Notes: generated by a model not told the origin, from the sequence alone. Positions 1-7,904 are shown, numbered from the stretch's first letter. The stretch is DNA of 33,901 nt from an uncultured Eubacteriales bacterium (GCA_900319465.1 ONOL01000018.1:1-33901), one strand, 5' to 3'. A program made the numbers and translations.

Positions 1-14
1 GCGCGGGCATATTT

Positions 15-47
15 TAAGAAAAACGGCTGACAGGGCCGTTTTTCTTA
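15..47. terminator. Intrinsic terminator-like hairpin
   Basis: A perfect 13-bp inverted repeat (arms 15-27 and 35-47, TAAGAAAAACGGC and its complement) with a 7-base loop. It carries an A-run on one side and a T-run on the other, so it could end transcription in either direction. It probably closes a gene lying to the left of the window. Confidence 0.8.
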
Positions 48-58
48 CAGCCATCAAC

Positions 59-97
59 TCAACCAACGGTTGAATTTACACACTCAACGGATAAGTT
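59..97 (+). promoter_or_regulatory. Weak promoter with TCAAC half-sites
   Basis: The palindrome TCAACC-AAC-GGTTGA lies at 59-73, and a third TCAAC half-site at 84-88. A weak promoter candidate overlaps them: TTGAAT at 70-75, 16-base spacer, TAAGTT at 92-97. Symmetric half-sites over a -35 in front of an XRE-type gene suggest autoregulation, but this is inference. Confidence 0.35.
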
Positions 98-175
98 ATT
101 GGCAGGAAGCATCCTGTTCTGCTACGCTTTGGCCAGCAAGGCAGGCGCCGCCGGACATCGACAGGAGGTATAATC

Positions 176-925
176 ATGAATGAGATCCTGGGCAACAATA
201 TTTTGCGTCTTCGCAAGGAAAACGATCTGACGCAGGAGGAGCTGGCCCATGTGCTGGGCATCACCTATCAGGCGGTGAGCAAATGGGAGACGGGCGTCTC
301 CTGCCCGGACGTCTCCACGCTGCCGCTGCTGGCCGATCTGTTCGGCGTGAGCATTGACGAGCTTTTCGGCCGCGCCGCGCCCGCGGAGAAAGCGGAAGAG
401 AAGAGCGGGGAGGGGGAGGCTGCGCCCGCACAGGGCGTGACGCTCCCGTGGCCGGACGACGAGGATATGCTGCATGTCGTGCTCTTTGCCGGGCACAAGC
501 TGCTCGGAGGGGACGAGAAGGGCGAGGGCATCTTTTCCCGCAAGCAGGTCACCTTCCAATACGAGGGGCCGGCGATGAACATCTGGAGCGACTTCAACGT
601 GTCCTGCGACCAGGTGCAGGGCAGCGTGAACGCCGGGGGCGACGTCGACTGCGACGCGGTCGGCGGCGACGTGCAGGCGGGCGGAGACGTGGACTGCGAC
701 GATGTGGCCGGGCATCTGAACGCCGGGGGCAACGTCGATTGCGGCAACGTTGAAGGCAATCTGAGCGCGGGCGGCAACGTGGTCTGCCGCGACGTCGAGG
801 GAAGCGTGAGCGCAGGCGGCAGCGTTGTGTGCAAGAACGCTGCGGGCGAGGTGCAGAGCGACGGCGACTTCCGCTCCAACCTGAAGGACAAAAAAAGAGG
901 CTTCAGCTTTGAGCTGAAGCTGTGA
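176..925 (+). CDS. XRE-family regulator with cysteine-ladder repeat domain
   Basis: The N-terminus (residues about 7-63) is a Cro/C1-type helix-turn-helix: an LTQEELA helix and the recognition stretch ITYQAVSKWE are plain to see. An acidic linker (about 66-95) follows, then a short region of unknown fold, then six 15-residue repeats of the form C-x2-V-x-G-x-V-x-A-G-G-x-V-x at about 144-233. Cysteines fall at 144, 159, 174, 189, 204 and 219, exactly 15 apart. Such a glycine-rich period predicts a beta-solenoid with one cysteine per turn. The start is set by AGGAGG at 163-168, seven bases before the ATG. The DNA-binding role follows from the family; what the repeats bind (metal, thiol oxidant, cell-envelope partner, self-polymer) is unknown. 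The upstream palindrome hints at autoregulation. Confidence 0.85.
   Translation: MNEILGNNILRLRKENDLTQEELAHVLGITYQAVSKWETGVSCPDVSTLPLLADLFGVSIDELFGRAAPAEKAEEKSGEGEAAPAQGVTLPWPDDEDMLHVVLFAGHKLLGGDEKGEGIFSRKQVTFQYEGPAMNIWSDFNVSCDQVQGSVNAGGDVDCDAVGGDVQAGGDVDCDDVAGHLNAGGNVDCGNVEGNLSAGGNVVCRDVEGSVSAGGSVVCKNAAGEVQSDGDFRSNLKDKKRGFSFELKL
900..920 (+). other. Hairpin inside the 3' end of the XRE gene
   Basis: A perfect 9-bp inverted repeat GCTTCAGCT-ttg-AGCTGAAGC encodes part of the last residues (FSFELKL). It lies 20 bases before the terminator stem and may stall ribosomes or protect the mRNA end; it may also be chance in coding sequence. Confidence 0.45.
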
Positions 926-940
926 GAAAGCGGCGAAAGG

Positions 941-981
941 AAACCCGCCCCCATCCAGTGAACCAGATGGGGGCGGGTTTT
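941..981. terminator. Bidirectional terminator between XRE gene and exonuclease gene
   Basis: A perfect 15-bp GC-rich stem (941-955 with 966-980) and 10-base loop, with TTTT on the right and AAA on the left. It sits between two convergent genes and can serve both. Confidence 0.9.
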
Positions 982-983
982 GC

Positions 984-1973
984 TCACTGTTTGCTCGCCG
1001 GACGGTTTTTGCGCGAGGAGTGCCCCCGCCCGCGGCGGCGGGACTGGGTGGACTTGTTCTTGTAATACTCCTGCATCCCGCTGTCGGCCTCATAGACCAG
1101 CTTGTTGGCGCACCAGCTGTTGTCGTCCGCGTTCCGGCGGAAGCGCACGCGCACCAGAAACTGCCCGTGCTCCTCGCAGGGAAAGAGGTTCATATAGCGC
1201 TGATCGCCCTGGTTGACCCAGCGAAGGCCCGCCAGCGCCCTGCCGCAATGGGGGCAGACGAGCCTGTCCACGCGCTCGTCGGCAAAGGCCGCGGCCTTGC
1301 TCTCAAAGCCGTCAAAGCTCTCGTGGGCGACGGCCTCCGGGCCGGCGTTCTCGGCGGGCGGCTTGTAGTTCGGCATCCTGGTGGCGAGGATGCGCGCTGC
1401 ATCGGAGTACATGCGCAGCCCCTCCCGCATGTCGAGGTGCGTGCTCACGAGCGCGGTGTTGTACGCGTCGCCCAGCGCGTCGTGCGCGATGCGGGTCTGC
1501 TCGATCTCGAAATGCTCCATGGCGCTGGCGAGGGACTTCTGGTTCTTGTCCCCGCCGGTCTGCAAGTTGTAGATGAGCTGGAGGTTGATCCAGCCGGCGA
1601 TCCAGTCCCAATCCAGATCGTGGATGATGATGTTCTGCTCCAGAATACCCTGGTCGTCGCAGCCCCAGGTCAGGAAAGTCACGTCCTCCCCGCACCAGGC
1701 GCGAAACTGCTCCAGCGCTTCGGGGAAGGAGACACCGTGGGCGAGCCTGTCCTTGTCAAAGCCGGTGATCTTTTTGACCTTGTAGTGCATACGCCGGAAG
1801 TAAACGGGCCTGACGTCGATCGTAAATTCCTCGGTGGGGCGCATGTTCCCGTCCAGCTTCACGGCGCCGATCTCGATGATTTCGCCGCGCAGGTGGATGG
1901 GCAGCTTATTGAAAACGGAGGATTTGGAGCTCATCGCCTGGTTCCACTCCAGATCCACCACGACGTAATTCAT
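984..1973 (-). CDS. DEDDh-family 3'-5' exonuclease with C-terminal zinc-ribbon-like segment
   Basis: A 329-residue protein. Its first residues give the Exo I motif D-x-E (VVVDLEWNQ), followed by the GEIIEIGAVKLD strand typical of the DnaQ / KapD-type fold. A mid-protein TWGCDDQGIL supplies the Exo II aspartate, and AHDALGDAYNT supplies the Exo III His and Asp. The expected role is removal of 3' nucleotides from DNA or RNA; the substrate cannot be told. After the nuclease domain, CPHC with a later C-x2-H forms a possible zinc ribbon, and the end is a strongly basic tail likely to contact nucleic acid. The start at 1973 is chosen because GAGG lies nine bases upstream; a longer frame reaching 2240 has no such site and crosses the murF promoter. 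It is divergent from murF. Confidence 0.85.
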   Translation of the reverse strand: MNYVVVDLEWNQAMSSKSSVFNKLPIHLRGEIIEIGAVKLDGNMRPTEEFTIDVRPVYFRRMHYKVKKITGFDKDRLAHGVSFPEALEQFRAWCGEDVTFLTWGCDDQGILEQNIIIHDLDWDWIAGWINLQLIYNLQTGGDKNQKSLASAMEHFEIEQTRIAHDALGDAYNTALVSTHLDMREGLRMYSDAARILATRMPNYKPPAENAGPEAVAHESFDGFESKAAAFADERVDRLVCPHCGRALAGLRWVNQGDQRYMNLFPCEEHGQFLVRVRFRRNADDNSWCANKLVYEADSGMQEYYKNKSTQSRRRGRGHSSRKNRPASKQ

Positions 1974-2007
1974 AGACAATTTCCTCATTTCCTGTTGTAA
2001 CTCAATC

Positions 2008-2036
2008 AGTATAGCATACTCCCCAACGGAATGCAC
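2008..2036 (-). promoter_or_regulatory. Promoter for the exonuclease gene
   Basis: On the minus strand, an extended -10 TGC-TATACT (-10 at 2008-2013) has a weak -35 GTGCAT (2031-2036) at 17-base spacing. Position is 35 bases before the start codon. Confidence 0.6.
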
Positions 2037-2092
2037 GACTTTTTTTGCTTTCTTCTCCCTCTCCGGAAGACAAAGGTCGGCGCCGCGGATTC

Positions 2093-2121
2093 TTGCATAT
2101 TGTGGATGGGTGTGGTATGAT
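2093..2121 (+). promoter_or_regulatory. Promoter for the murF operon
   Basis: TTGCAT at 2093-2098, 17-base spacer, extended -10 TGG-TATGAT (-10 at 2116-2121), 27 bases before the murF start. It is back to back with the exonuclease promoter. Confidence 0.75.
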
Positions 2122-2148
2122 GATTTTACTGATAAGGAGACGCTGTTC

Positions 2149-3498
2149 ATGGACGCAATGACAATCGAACGCGCCGCGGCGGCCTGCGGAGGCCGGCTTT
2201 GCGGCGTTTCCCATTCGGATACCGAGCTCGGGCGCATCATTATCGACAGCCGCGCCGTCCAGCCCGGCGACCTCTTCGCGGCCTACCGGGGCGAGAAGGC
2301 GGACGGGCACGACTACATCGCGTCCGCGCTGCAGAGGGGCGCGGCCTGCTGCCTTGCGGAGCGTTTGCCCGAGGGCGTGGACGGGCCGGTGCTGCTCGTG
2401 GACGACGTGCAGACGGCGCTGGAGCAGATCGCGTCGGCCTATCGCGCCACGCTGACGCTCCCGGTCATCGGCATCACCGGCAGCGTGGGCAAGACCTCCG
2501 CCAAGGAGATGATCGCCGCGGTGCTGCAGCGCCGCTTTGCTGTGCTCAAGACCGAGGGGAACCTGAACAACCAGATCGGCGTGCCCATGACCGTCTCCCG
2601 CATCACGCGTCGGCATGAGATGGCCGTCGTGGAAATGGGCATTTCCGGCTTCGGAGAAATGCGCGCGCTCAGCCGTATCGCCCGCCCGACGCTGGGCGTG
2701 TTCACGGTGATCGGCCACGCGCATCTCGCGTTTCTGCACGATCTGGACGGCGTGCTCGCCGCCAAGACCGAGATGCTGGAAAATATGGCGGCGGACGCCT
2801 GGATCGTCGTCAACGGGGACGATCCGCTGCTGCGCGGCTTCCCCTGCGCCCAGCGGAAGCTGACGGTCGGGCTGGACGGGGGGAACATGCTCCGCGCGGT
2901 CGGGATCACGCAGGAGCCCGGCGGCACCCGCTGCACGATCCTCGGTATGGGACGTCAGATCGAGGCCGTGATCCCCGCTTTCGGAAAACATATGGTCTAC
3001 GCCGCGCTGGAGGGCGCGGCCGTGGGCATTTTGCAGGAGATGACGGACGAGGAGATCGCCGCGGGCATCCGCGCCTTCGAGACGGTCGGCCGCCGGGCTG
3101 CCGTCTGCGATACCGGGAGTGTCACCCTGGTGGACGACAGCTACAACGCCAACCCCGATTCGGTCAAGTGCGGCGTGGATTCGCTGATGACGCTGCCGGG
3201 GCGGCACGTCTGCATCCTCGGTGATATGCGCGAGCTGGGGGAGGATTCCCCGGCCATGCATTTCGACGTGGGGCGCTATGCCGCCGAAAAGGGCGTGGAC
3301 GCGGTCTGGAGCAGCGGCGTGTACGGTGCGGATCTCGCTGCGGGCGCAGGGGAGAAGGGGAAATACTTCCCCGATACCGAGGCGCTGATCGCGGCGCTGC
3401 CGCAGCTTGTGCGCAGGGGCGACGCGATCCTCGTCAAGGCCAGCCGCGGCGCGCGCTTCGAGCGCGTCAGCGAGGCATTGAAGGAGCTGAAAGCGTGA
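2149..3498 (+). CDS. murF: UDP-N-acetylmuramoyl-tripeptide--D-alanyl-D-alanine ligase
   Basis: MurF adds D-Ala-D-Ala to the UDP-MurNAc-tripeptide in the cytoplasm, the last soluble step of peptidoglycan precursor synthesis. The 449-residue product shows the family order: an N-terminal substrate domain (about 1-100), the ATP-binding loop GITGSVGKT (108-116), the NLNNQIGVP segment after it, the EMG motif in the central domain, and the C-terminal DDSYNANPDS and LGDMRELG motifs. Length is typical. The start at 2149 follows AAGGAG at 2134-2139 with nine bases spacing; a second ATG at 2158 is further away and less likely. The next gene overlaps its stop codon, so it heads an operon with a HAD phosphatase and two MgtC-like genes. 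Confidence 0.95.
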   Translation: MDAMTIERAAAACGGRLCGVSHSDTELGRIIIDSRAVQPGDLFAAYRGEKADGHDYIASALQRGAACCLAERLPEGVDGPVLLVDDVQTALEQIASAYRATLTLPVIGITGSVGKTSAKEMIAAVLQRRFAVLKTEGNLNNQIGVPMTVSRITRRHEMAVVEMGISGFGEMRALSRIARPTLGVFTVIGHAHLAFLHDLDGVLAAKTEMLENMAADAWIVVNGDDPLLRGFPCAQRKLTVGLDGGNMLRAVGITQEPGGTRCTILGMGRQIEAVIPAFGKHMVYAALEGAAVGILQEMTDEEIAAGIRAFETVGRRAAVCDTGSVTLVDDSYNANPDSVKCGVDSLMTLPGRHVCILGDMRELGEDSPAMHFDVGRYAAEKGVDAVWSSGVYGADLAAGAGEKGKYFPDTEALIAALPQLVRRGDAILVKASRGARFERVSEALKELKA

Positions 3499-4202
3499 GG
3501 GATGCGCGCCCTGTGATCCTTCTGGACGTGGACGATACTATCCTGGACTTTCAGAAGGCCGAGGCCGGGGCCATCCGCCGCGCCTTTGCCGCGCTGGGCA
3601 TCCCGGTGACGGACGCGCTGATCGCGCGCTACAGCGACATCAACCGCAGCCAATGGGAGCTGCTGGAGGAGGGCGTGCTGACGCGCGAGCAGGTGCTCGT
3701 GCGCCGCTTTGAGCTGCTCTTCGGGGAATTGGGGATCGAGGCTTCCGGGGAAGAGGCCGCCGAGCGCTATGAAAACGAGCTCTGCTTCGGCCACTGGTTC
3801 ATGCCCGGCGCGGAAGCGCTGCTGGAGACGCTCCGCGGCCGCTGCCGGCTCTTCATCGTATCCAACGGTTCGGCCAAAGTGCAGGAGGCGCGCATCGCCT
3901 CCGCCGGCATGGCGCCGTATTTTGAACAGATTTTCATTTCCGAGGAAATCGGCGCGGACAAACCGCAGCGGGCGTTTTTTGACCGCTGCTTTGCCCGCAT
4001 CCCCGCTCTCGACCTGTCCCGTACCCTTCTGGTGGGGGACAGCCTGAGCTCCGACATCCGCGGCGCGAAGAACGCCGGGGTGCCCGGGTGCTGGTACAAC
4101 CCCAGGCGGCGTCCGCCGCGCGGGGACGTCGTGCCCGATTTTGAAATCGATGCGCTTTCCAAACTGCCGGCGCTGATCGACCGGCTGTTTGCGGACGGAT
4201 AA
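3495..4202 (+). CDS. HAD superfamily phosphatase, YjjG/YfnB-like
   Basis: A 235-residue haloacid-dehalogenase hydrolase. Motif I is LLDVDDTI, with the nucleophile D11 and acid/base D13. A helical cap follows (about 20-90), then motif II IVSNGS, the motif III lysine in GADKPQ, and motif IV VGDSLSSDIRGA. The YjjG subgroup dephosphorylates nucleoside monophosphates and other small phosphates; the substrate here is not determinable. The start is GTG at 3495, which overlaps the murF TGA in a GTGA junction, with AAGGAG at 3481-3486 eight bases before it. Such overlap suggests translational coupling to murF. Confidence 0.85.
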   Translation: MRDARPVILLDVDDTILDFQKAEAGAIRRAFAALGIPVTDALIARYSDINRSQWELLEEGVLTREQVLVRRFELLFGELGIEASGEEAAERYENELCFGHWFMPGAEALLETLRGRCRLFIVSNGSAKVQEARIASAGMAPYFEQIFISEEIGADKPQRAFFDRCFARIPALDLSRTLLVGDSLSSDIRGAKNAGVPGCWYNPRRRPPRGDVVPDFEIDALSKLPALIDRLFADG

Positions 4203-4225
4203 AAACCTATACGGGGAGGGATTCA

Positions 4226-4951
4226 ATGGAAGCGTTCCTGAGTTCTCTTCGGGAGCTGACCTTCGGCACCATGTGCCTGCGGATCATGCTCGCCATGCTG
4301 CTGGGCGGCTTCCTCGGCTTTGACCGGGAGATCTGGGGCCGGCCGGCGGGTTTTCGCACCTACATGCTGGTGGCCATGGCGGCGGCCGCGACCTCGATTC
4401 TGAGCCAGTATCTCAATCTGATGCTGGACACCTGCTGGAAGGAGGCGTACAGCGCCGTCGGAAACCGGACGGACGTCGTGCGTTTCGGCGCGCAGGTCGT
4501 CTCCGGCATCGGCTTTCTCGGCACGGGCACGATCCTCATCACCCAGCGCAAGGAGGTCACCGGACTGACGACCGCCTGCTGCCTCTGGGCTGCCGGGTGC
4601 ATGGGGCTTGCCATCGGCGCGGGCTTCTACGAGTGCGTGCTGGTGGGTTTCCTGATCATCTTCATCGCGCTGCGCGTGCTCAGCCCGCTGGACCGCGTAA
4701 TGCTCTCCAGCTCCACATACATGAACATCTTCATGGAGCTTGACAGCGTGAGGGACCTGTACCTGGTATCCGAATGGATCAAGACCCAGGGCGTGACGGT
4801 GTACGACGTGGAGATGGGAAAGGCGGAGAAGGCCGGCGTCGATCACGTGACGGGCGTGTTCAGCATCCGGCTGCCCCGTCGGAAGAAACATACCGAGGTG
4901 CTGGCGGATCTTGCGATGCTGCCCGGCGTCGCGGCGATCGAGGAGGTGTGA
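4226..4951 (+). CDS. MgtC/SapB-family membrane protein, first copy
   Basis: A 241-residue protein with an N-terminal membrane domain (several hydrophobic helices to about 155) and a soluble C-terminal domain (about 170-241) likely to be ACT-like. The MgtC/SapB signature is present: DREIWGRPAGFRTYML near 33-48, and FGAQVVSGIGFLGTGTI followed by GLTTACCLWAAG. Family members act at the inner membrane in growth under low magnesium; Salmonella MgtC restrains the F-type ATPase, and others may be transporters, so the exact job is open. GGGGAGGG precedes the ATG. It lies 23 bases after the HAD gene and three bases before a second homologue. Confidence 0.85.
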   Translation: MEAFLSSLRELTFGTMCLRIMLAMLLGGFLGFDREIWGRPAGFRTYMLVAMAAAATSILSQYLNLMLDTCWKEAYSAVGNRTDVVRFGAQVVSGIGFLGTGTILITQRKEVTGLTTACCLWAAGCMGLAIGAGFYECVLVGFLIIFIALRVLSPLDRVMLSSSTYMNIFMELDSVRDLYLVSEWIKTQGVTVYDVEMGKAEKAGVDHVTGVFSIRLPRRKKHTEVLADLAMLPGVAAIEEV

Positions 4952-4954
4952 GAA

Positions 4955-5650
4955 ATGCTGCCTGTCTTTGATTTTACGAGGGAAATGACGCTGCTTGCCG
5001 TCGCGGCACGGATGCTGACGGCGATGGCCTGCGGCGGTGTGATCGGCATCGAACGCGAGCTCAAGCGCAGACCCGCGGGCTTCCGCACGCATATCCTGAT
5101 CTGCGTCGGCGCGTCCATCACCGTCCTCACCAACCTCTTCCTGTATCAGGTCATGCATCTGTACACCGACGTGTCCCGCATGGGCGCGCAGGTCATCACG
5201 GGCATCTCCTTCATCGGCGCGGGCACGATCATCGTCACCAAGCGCCGCCGCGTCAAGGGCCTGACCACCGCCGCGGGACTCTGGGCGGTGGGCATCATCG
5301 GCCTCGTCTGCGGCGCGGGGTATCTGGAGATGGCGCTTTTCGCGAGCGCGATGGTGCTCTTCGCGGAGCTCGTGCTTTCCCGGCTGGAGTACCGCTTCGT
5401 GCGCCATATCAAGGACACGAACCTCTACGTGGAGTATGAGAGCGCCGACGATATCCAGGAGATCATGACGACCCTCGCCGGCTTCGGCCTGGAGGTGGGC
5501 GATCTGGAGATCTCGCGTATCCAGGGCGAGGACGGGAAGATGCACTGCTGCGCGATCCTCGCGATGCAGGCCGGGAAAGAGGATCTCGGCAGGAACGTGA
5601 TCCCCGCCGTGGCCGCGCTGGAGGGCGTGGAGAGCATCGTGGAAATGTGA
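4955..5650 (+). CDS. MgtC/SapB-family membrane protein, second copy
   Basis: A 231-residue paralogue of the gene just upstream, starting three bases after that gene's stop, with GAGGTG in the overlap region as ribosome site. It keeps the same signatures (IERELKRRPAGFRTH, MGAQVITGISFIGAGTI, GLTTAAGLWAVG) and the same plan of a membrane N-terminus and soluble C-terminal regulatory domain. The two copies differ clearly in sequence, so the duplication is old rather than a recent tandem copy. A heteromeric complex is possible but unproven. Confidence 0.85.
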   Translation: MLPVFDFTREMTLLAVAARMLTAMACGGVIGIERELKRRPAGFRTHILICVGASITVLTNLFLYQVMHLYTDVSRMGAQVITGISFIGAGTIIVTKRRRVKGLTTAAGLWAVGIIGLVCGAGYLEMALFASAMVLFAELVLSRLEYRFVRHIKDTNLYVEYESADDIQEIMTTLAGFGLEVGDLEISRIQGEDGKMHCCAILAMQAGKEDLGRNVIPAVAALEGVESIVEM

Positions 5651-5652
5651 CC

Positions 5653-5706
5653 GCAGACGGTATGCTCCGGTGCGGGAGCGCCGGACGGCGCTCCCGCACC
5701 GTCTGC
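5653..5706 (+). other. Strong two-part hairpin after the mgtC pair
   Basis: An inner 14-bp perfect stem (5669-5682 with 5687-5700, GGAC loop) sits inside an outer stem (5653-5661 with 5698-5706) across a 10-base bulge. Two GGT triplets compete for the same ACC. There is no T-run after it, so it is not a textbook terminator; it may stabilise the mRNA 3' end or mark a factor-dependent stop. Confidence 0.6.
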
Positions 5707-5783
5707 TGTCCGGCAAGCTCCGGGCGTGATAAAAAACCGGGGCGAGCCAGCAAAAACCGCTTCCAAAGAACGGAAAATCACGC

Positions 5784-5789
5784 TATAAT
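5784..5789 (+). promoter_or_regulatory. Promoter -10 box for the MscS gene
   Basis: A perfect TATAAT about 100 bases before the mscS-like start. The -35 at the right distance is poor (TTCCAA at 5761-5766), so activation or a weak promoter is likely. Confidence 0.5.
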
Positions 5790-5890
5790 ACAAACGGAGG
5801 GCAGAGAGCGGGTGAAAAGCGCCCCTCCGCGCCGCCCGTCGGAAGAAAATGAAAAATAGAACCTGCGCTGGCAGGAGAAGGAGCTTGCTC

Positions 5891-6748
5891 ATGAACAAAC
5901 AAGAGGGAAACAAAAGCGGTAGCCTCGTCAAGTGGCTGGTATTCCTCGCGCTTGCAGCGGCGCTGTTCGCCGTTGACCGCTTTGTGTTCAGCCATGCCGT
6001 CGTGCGCGTGCTGACCATGGCGGCGCTGGTGCTCGCCTGCGCCAACTTCTTTATCTGGACCCTCAGCCTGCTCAAGCCCAAGTCGCACCGCGGCCGCACG
6101 ATGGTCACGCTGCTTTCAAGCCTCAGCCGCTACGCGGCGGCGCTCGTCATCCTCTGCTGGGGGCTCTCCCTCCTCGGCGTGGACGTGACCACCATCGTGG
6201 CCAGCGTCGGGATCGTGGCGCTGATCGTTGGCTTCGGTGCGGAGAGCCTGATCGCAGACGTGGTGACCGGCGTGTTCATGCTGTTTGAAAACCAGTACAA
6301 CGTCGGCGATATCGTCGAGGTCAACGGCTTCCGCGGCACCGTCAGGGAGATCGGCATCCGCACCACGCAGATCGTGGATACCGGCAAAAACATCAAGATC
6401 GTCAACAACTCCGAGATGAAGAACATCCTCAACCGCTCGGACAACGCCTCCATCGCCGTCAGCTGCATCGACATTCCGTACAGCACGGATCTGGAGGAGC
6501 TGGAGAAGAAGCTTCCGAAGCTGATGGAGGAGATCTACGCCGCCCACAAGGACATCATGCTCTCCGCACCCCGCTATCTGGGCGTGCAGGAGCTGGGCGC
6601 CTCCGGCGTCACGCTGAAGTTCGTGGCAGAGGTGCCCGAGGAGAACATCTTTTCCGGCCCCCGCGTCCTTAACCGCGATTTGCTGATCGGCTTTAAAAAG
6701 CTGGGAGTGGAGTGCCCGTTCCCGCAGCTTGACGTGCACAACTGCTGA
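5891..6748 (+). CDS. MscS-family small-conductance mechanosensitive channel
   Basis: A 285-residue inner-membrane channel protein that would open under membrane tension to release solutes on osmotic downshock. Two hydrophobic helices lie at about 12-60 and a third at about 85-120. The pore helix and first beta-domain carry the MscS hallmark GFGAESLIADVVTGVFML followed by NQYNVGDIVEV. The rest is the cytoplasmic vestibule domain. The ATG at 5891 is chosen because AAGGAG lies seven bases before it (5878-5883); a frame opening at 5849 adds a basic stretch and has no ribosome site. The next gene starts five bases after its stop. Confidence 0.9.
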   Translation: MNKQEGNKSGSLVKWLVFLALAAALFAVDRFVFSHAVVRVLTMAALVLACANFFIWTLSLLKPKSHRGRTMVTLLSSLSRYAAALVILCWGLSLLGVDVTTIVASVGIVALIVGFGAESLIADVVTGVFMLFENQYNVGDIVEVNGFRGTVREIGIRTTQIVDTGKNIKIVNNSEMKNILNRSDNASIAVSCIDIPYSTDLEELEKKLPKLMEEIYAAHKDIMLSAPRYLGVQELGASGVTLKFVAEVPEENIFSGPRVLNRDLLIGFKKLGVECPFPQLDVHNC

Positions 6749-6753
6749 GCGCC

Positions 6754-7884
6754 ATGGACGAAAAGGATACGGAATATCGGAGGCGCGAGGAACCCTCGCC
6801 CCTTCTGCCGGAGGCGGAGTTCCATCCGCCGGGGCAGGCGGAGGAATTCTCCCCCCCGAATCCCGCGCGGGAATTTTCCCCTCCGGGCAGCACGGCGGGG
6901 GACAGCGCCGCGCCGGGGGATCGGAAACGGCGCTGGCGGCGCGCGCTTTATGCGGCGGCTGCCGTCATGCTGGGCTTTACGCTGCTCACCGCGAAACCTG
7001 CTGTGAGCGCGCCGGTGACCATCGCAACGCCGACGCCCACGCCGGAAGCTTCCTCTTCGCCAAGCCCGGTGCCCACACCGGAACCCACACCGGCACCCAC
7101 ACCGGAGCCCACGCCGGAACCGACGCCGGAACCGACGCCGGAGCCGGGTGAACTGGAGTGCCATCTCTGCTTCTTTAACTTCTCTGCCGTTCACAACGGT
7201 TTTGTCAAGCTTATCAACCAGGAGCACGTCGTTTCTGCTGTTGCGGAGATCCGGGAGATCCATCTTCACTCGACGGAGTGGAGCGCAGAGATCCCGGGTG
7301 ACGAGATTGCGGTGGGCTACTACCGCGTTCCCGCCTTCGACGACAGCGACACCTATTTCAAGCACCTGGACTACTACGAGGAGAATAACGGCATGCCCGA
7401 GCTCGAGCTGTGCGTGACGCTGACAATGGACACGGGCGGGCAGCTGACTTACACCGAGAAGGCGAGTGCCGAGCAGGGCTGGGGCGTCAGCTACTGGCCG
7501 TTCGACTATGAGCCGCTTTGGGACGGGCAGGAGTATTATCCCGGCTGCTTTGCCGTGATGAGCTATGAATCCCTGGAGGCTCCGCCTGATATTCGTGCCG
7601 GCAGCTCCGGGCTCGCATGGGAAGAAAACGCGATCTGTGTCGAGGCGACCGTGGGCGGCGTGCCTGTCGATCCGGCAAGCTGCCGCGTCGTAACGCGGGA
7701 GGAGCCGATCATGACCTTTGAAGACGGCGAACTGAGCGAGACCGGACAGAGCTATTATTACACCACGCTTGTGATCCCGCGTCCGGAGGACGCGCCCGAG
7801 CACGGCGCGGCGAAGATCACCGTGTATCAGCGTCTGAGGTGCCTGGATACCGTATGGGCGGAAAACCGGGAGATCGAGTATTGA
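6754..7884 (+). CDS. Unknown membrane-anchored protein with Pro-Thr linker
   Basis: I do not recognise this 376-residue protein. It has a long proline- and glutamate-rich N-terminus (about 1-57), a basic stretch RKRRWRR, one hydrophobic helix (about 65-82), a Thr-Pro-Glu repeat linker (about 91-131), and an acidic C-terminal domain of about 240 residues rich in Tyr, Trp and Asp. Two cysteines lie just after the linker (ECHLC). The topology suggests a cytoplasmic tail, one membrane anchor, a wall-spanning stalk and an outer domain. No ribosome site is visible before the ATG, which comes five bases after the mscS-like stop, so translation is probably coupled to it. Confidence 0.7.
   Translation: MDEKDTEYRRREEPSPLLPEAEFHPPGQAEEFSPPNPAREFSPPGSTAGDSAAPGDRKRRWRRALYAAAAVMLGFTLLTAKPAVSAPVTIATPTPTPEASSSPSPVPTPEPTPAPTPEPTPEPTPEPTPEPGELECHLCFFNFSAVHNGFVKLINQEHVVSAVAEIREIHLHSTEWSAEIPGDEIAVGYYRVPAFDDSDTYFKHLDYYEENNGMPELELCVTLTMDTGGQLTYTEKASAEQGWGVSYWPFDYEPLWDGQEYYPGCFAVMSYESLEAPPDIRAGSSGLAWEENAICVEATVGGVPVDPASCRVVTREEPIMTFEDGELSETGQSYYYTTLVIPRPEDAPEHGAAKITVYQRLRCLDTVWAENREIEY
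7030..7146 (+). repeat. Low-complexity Thr-Pro-Glu coding repeat
   Basis: A run of short C/G-rich units such as CCGACGCCGGAA encodes the TPEP linker of the preceding gene. Near-identical neighbouring units make its length prone to change by slippage. Confidence 0.8.
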
Positions 7885-7904
7885 TACGGATACCCAAGGA
7901 AAAC

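Noticed and set aside
7030-7146. CRISPR-like short repeats
   Set aside because: Units are contiguous, without spacers, and encode a TPEP protein linker.
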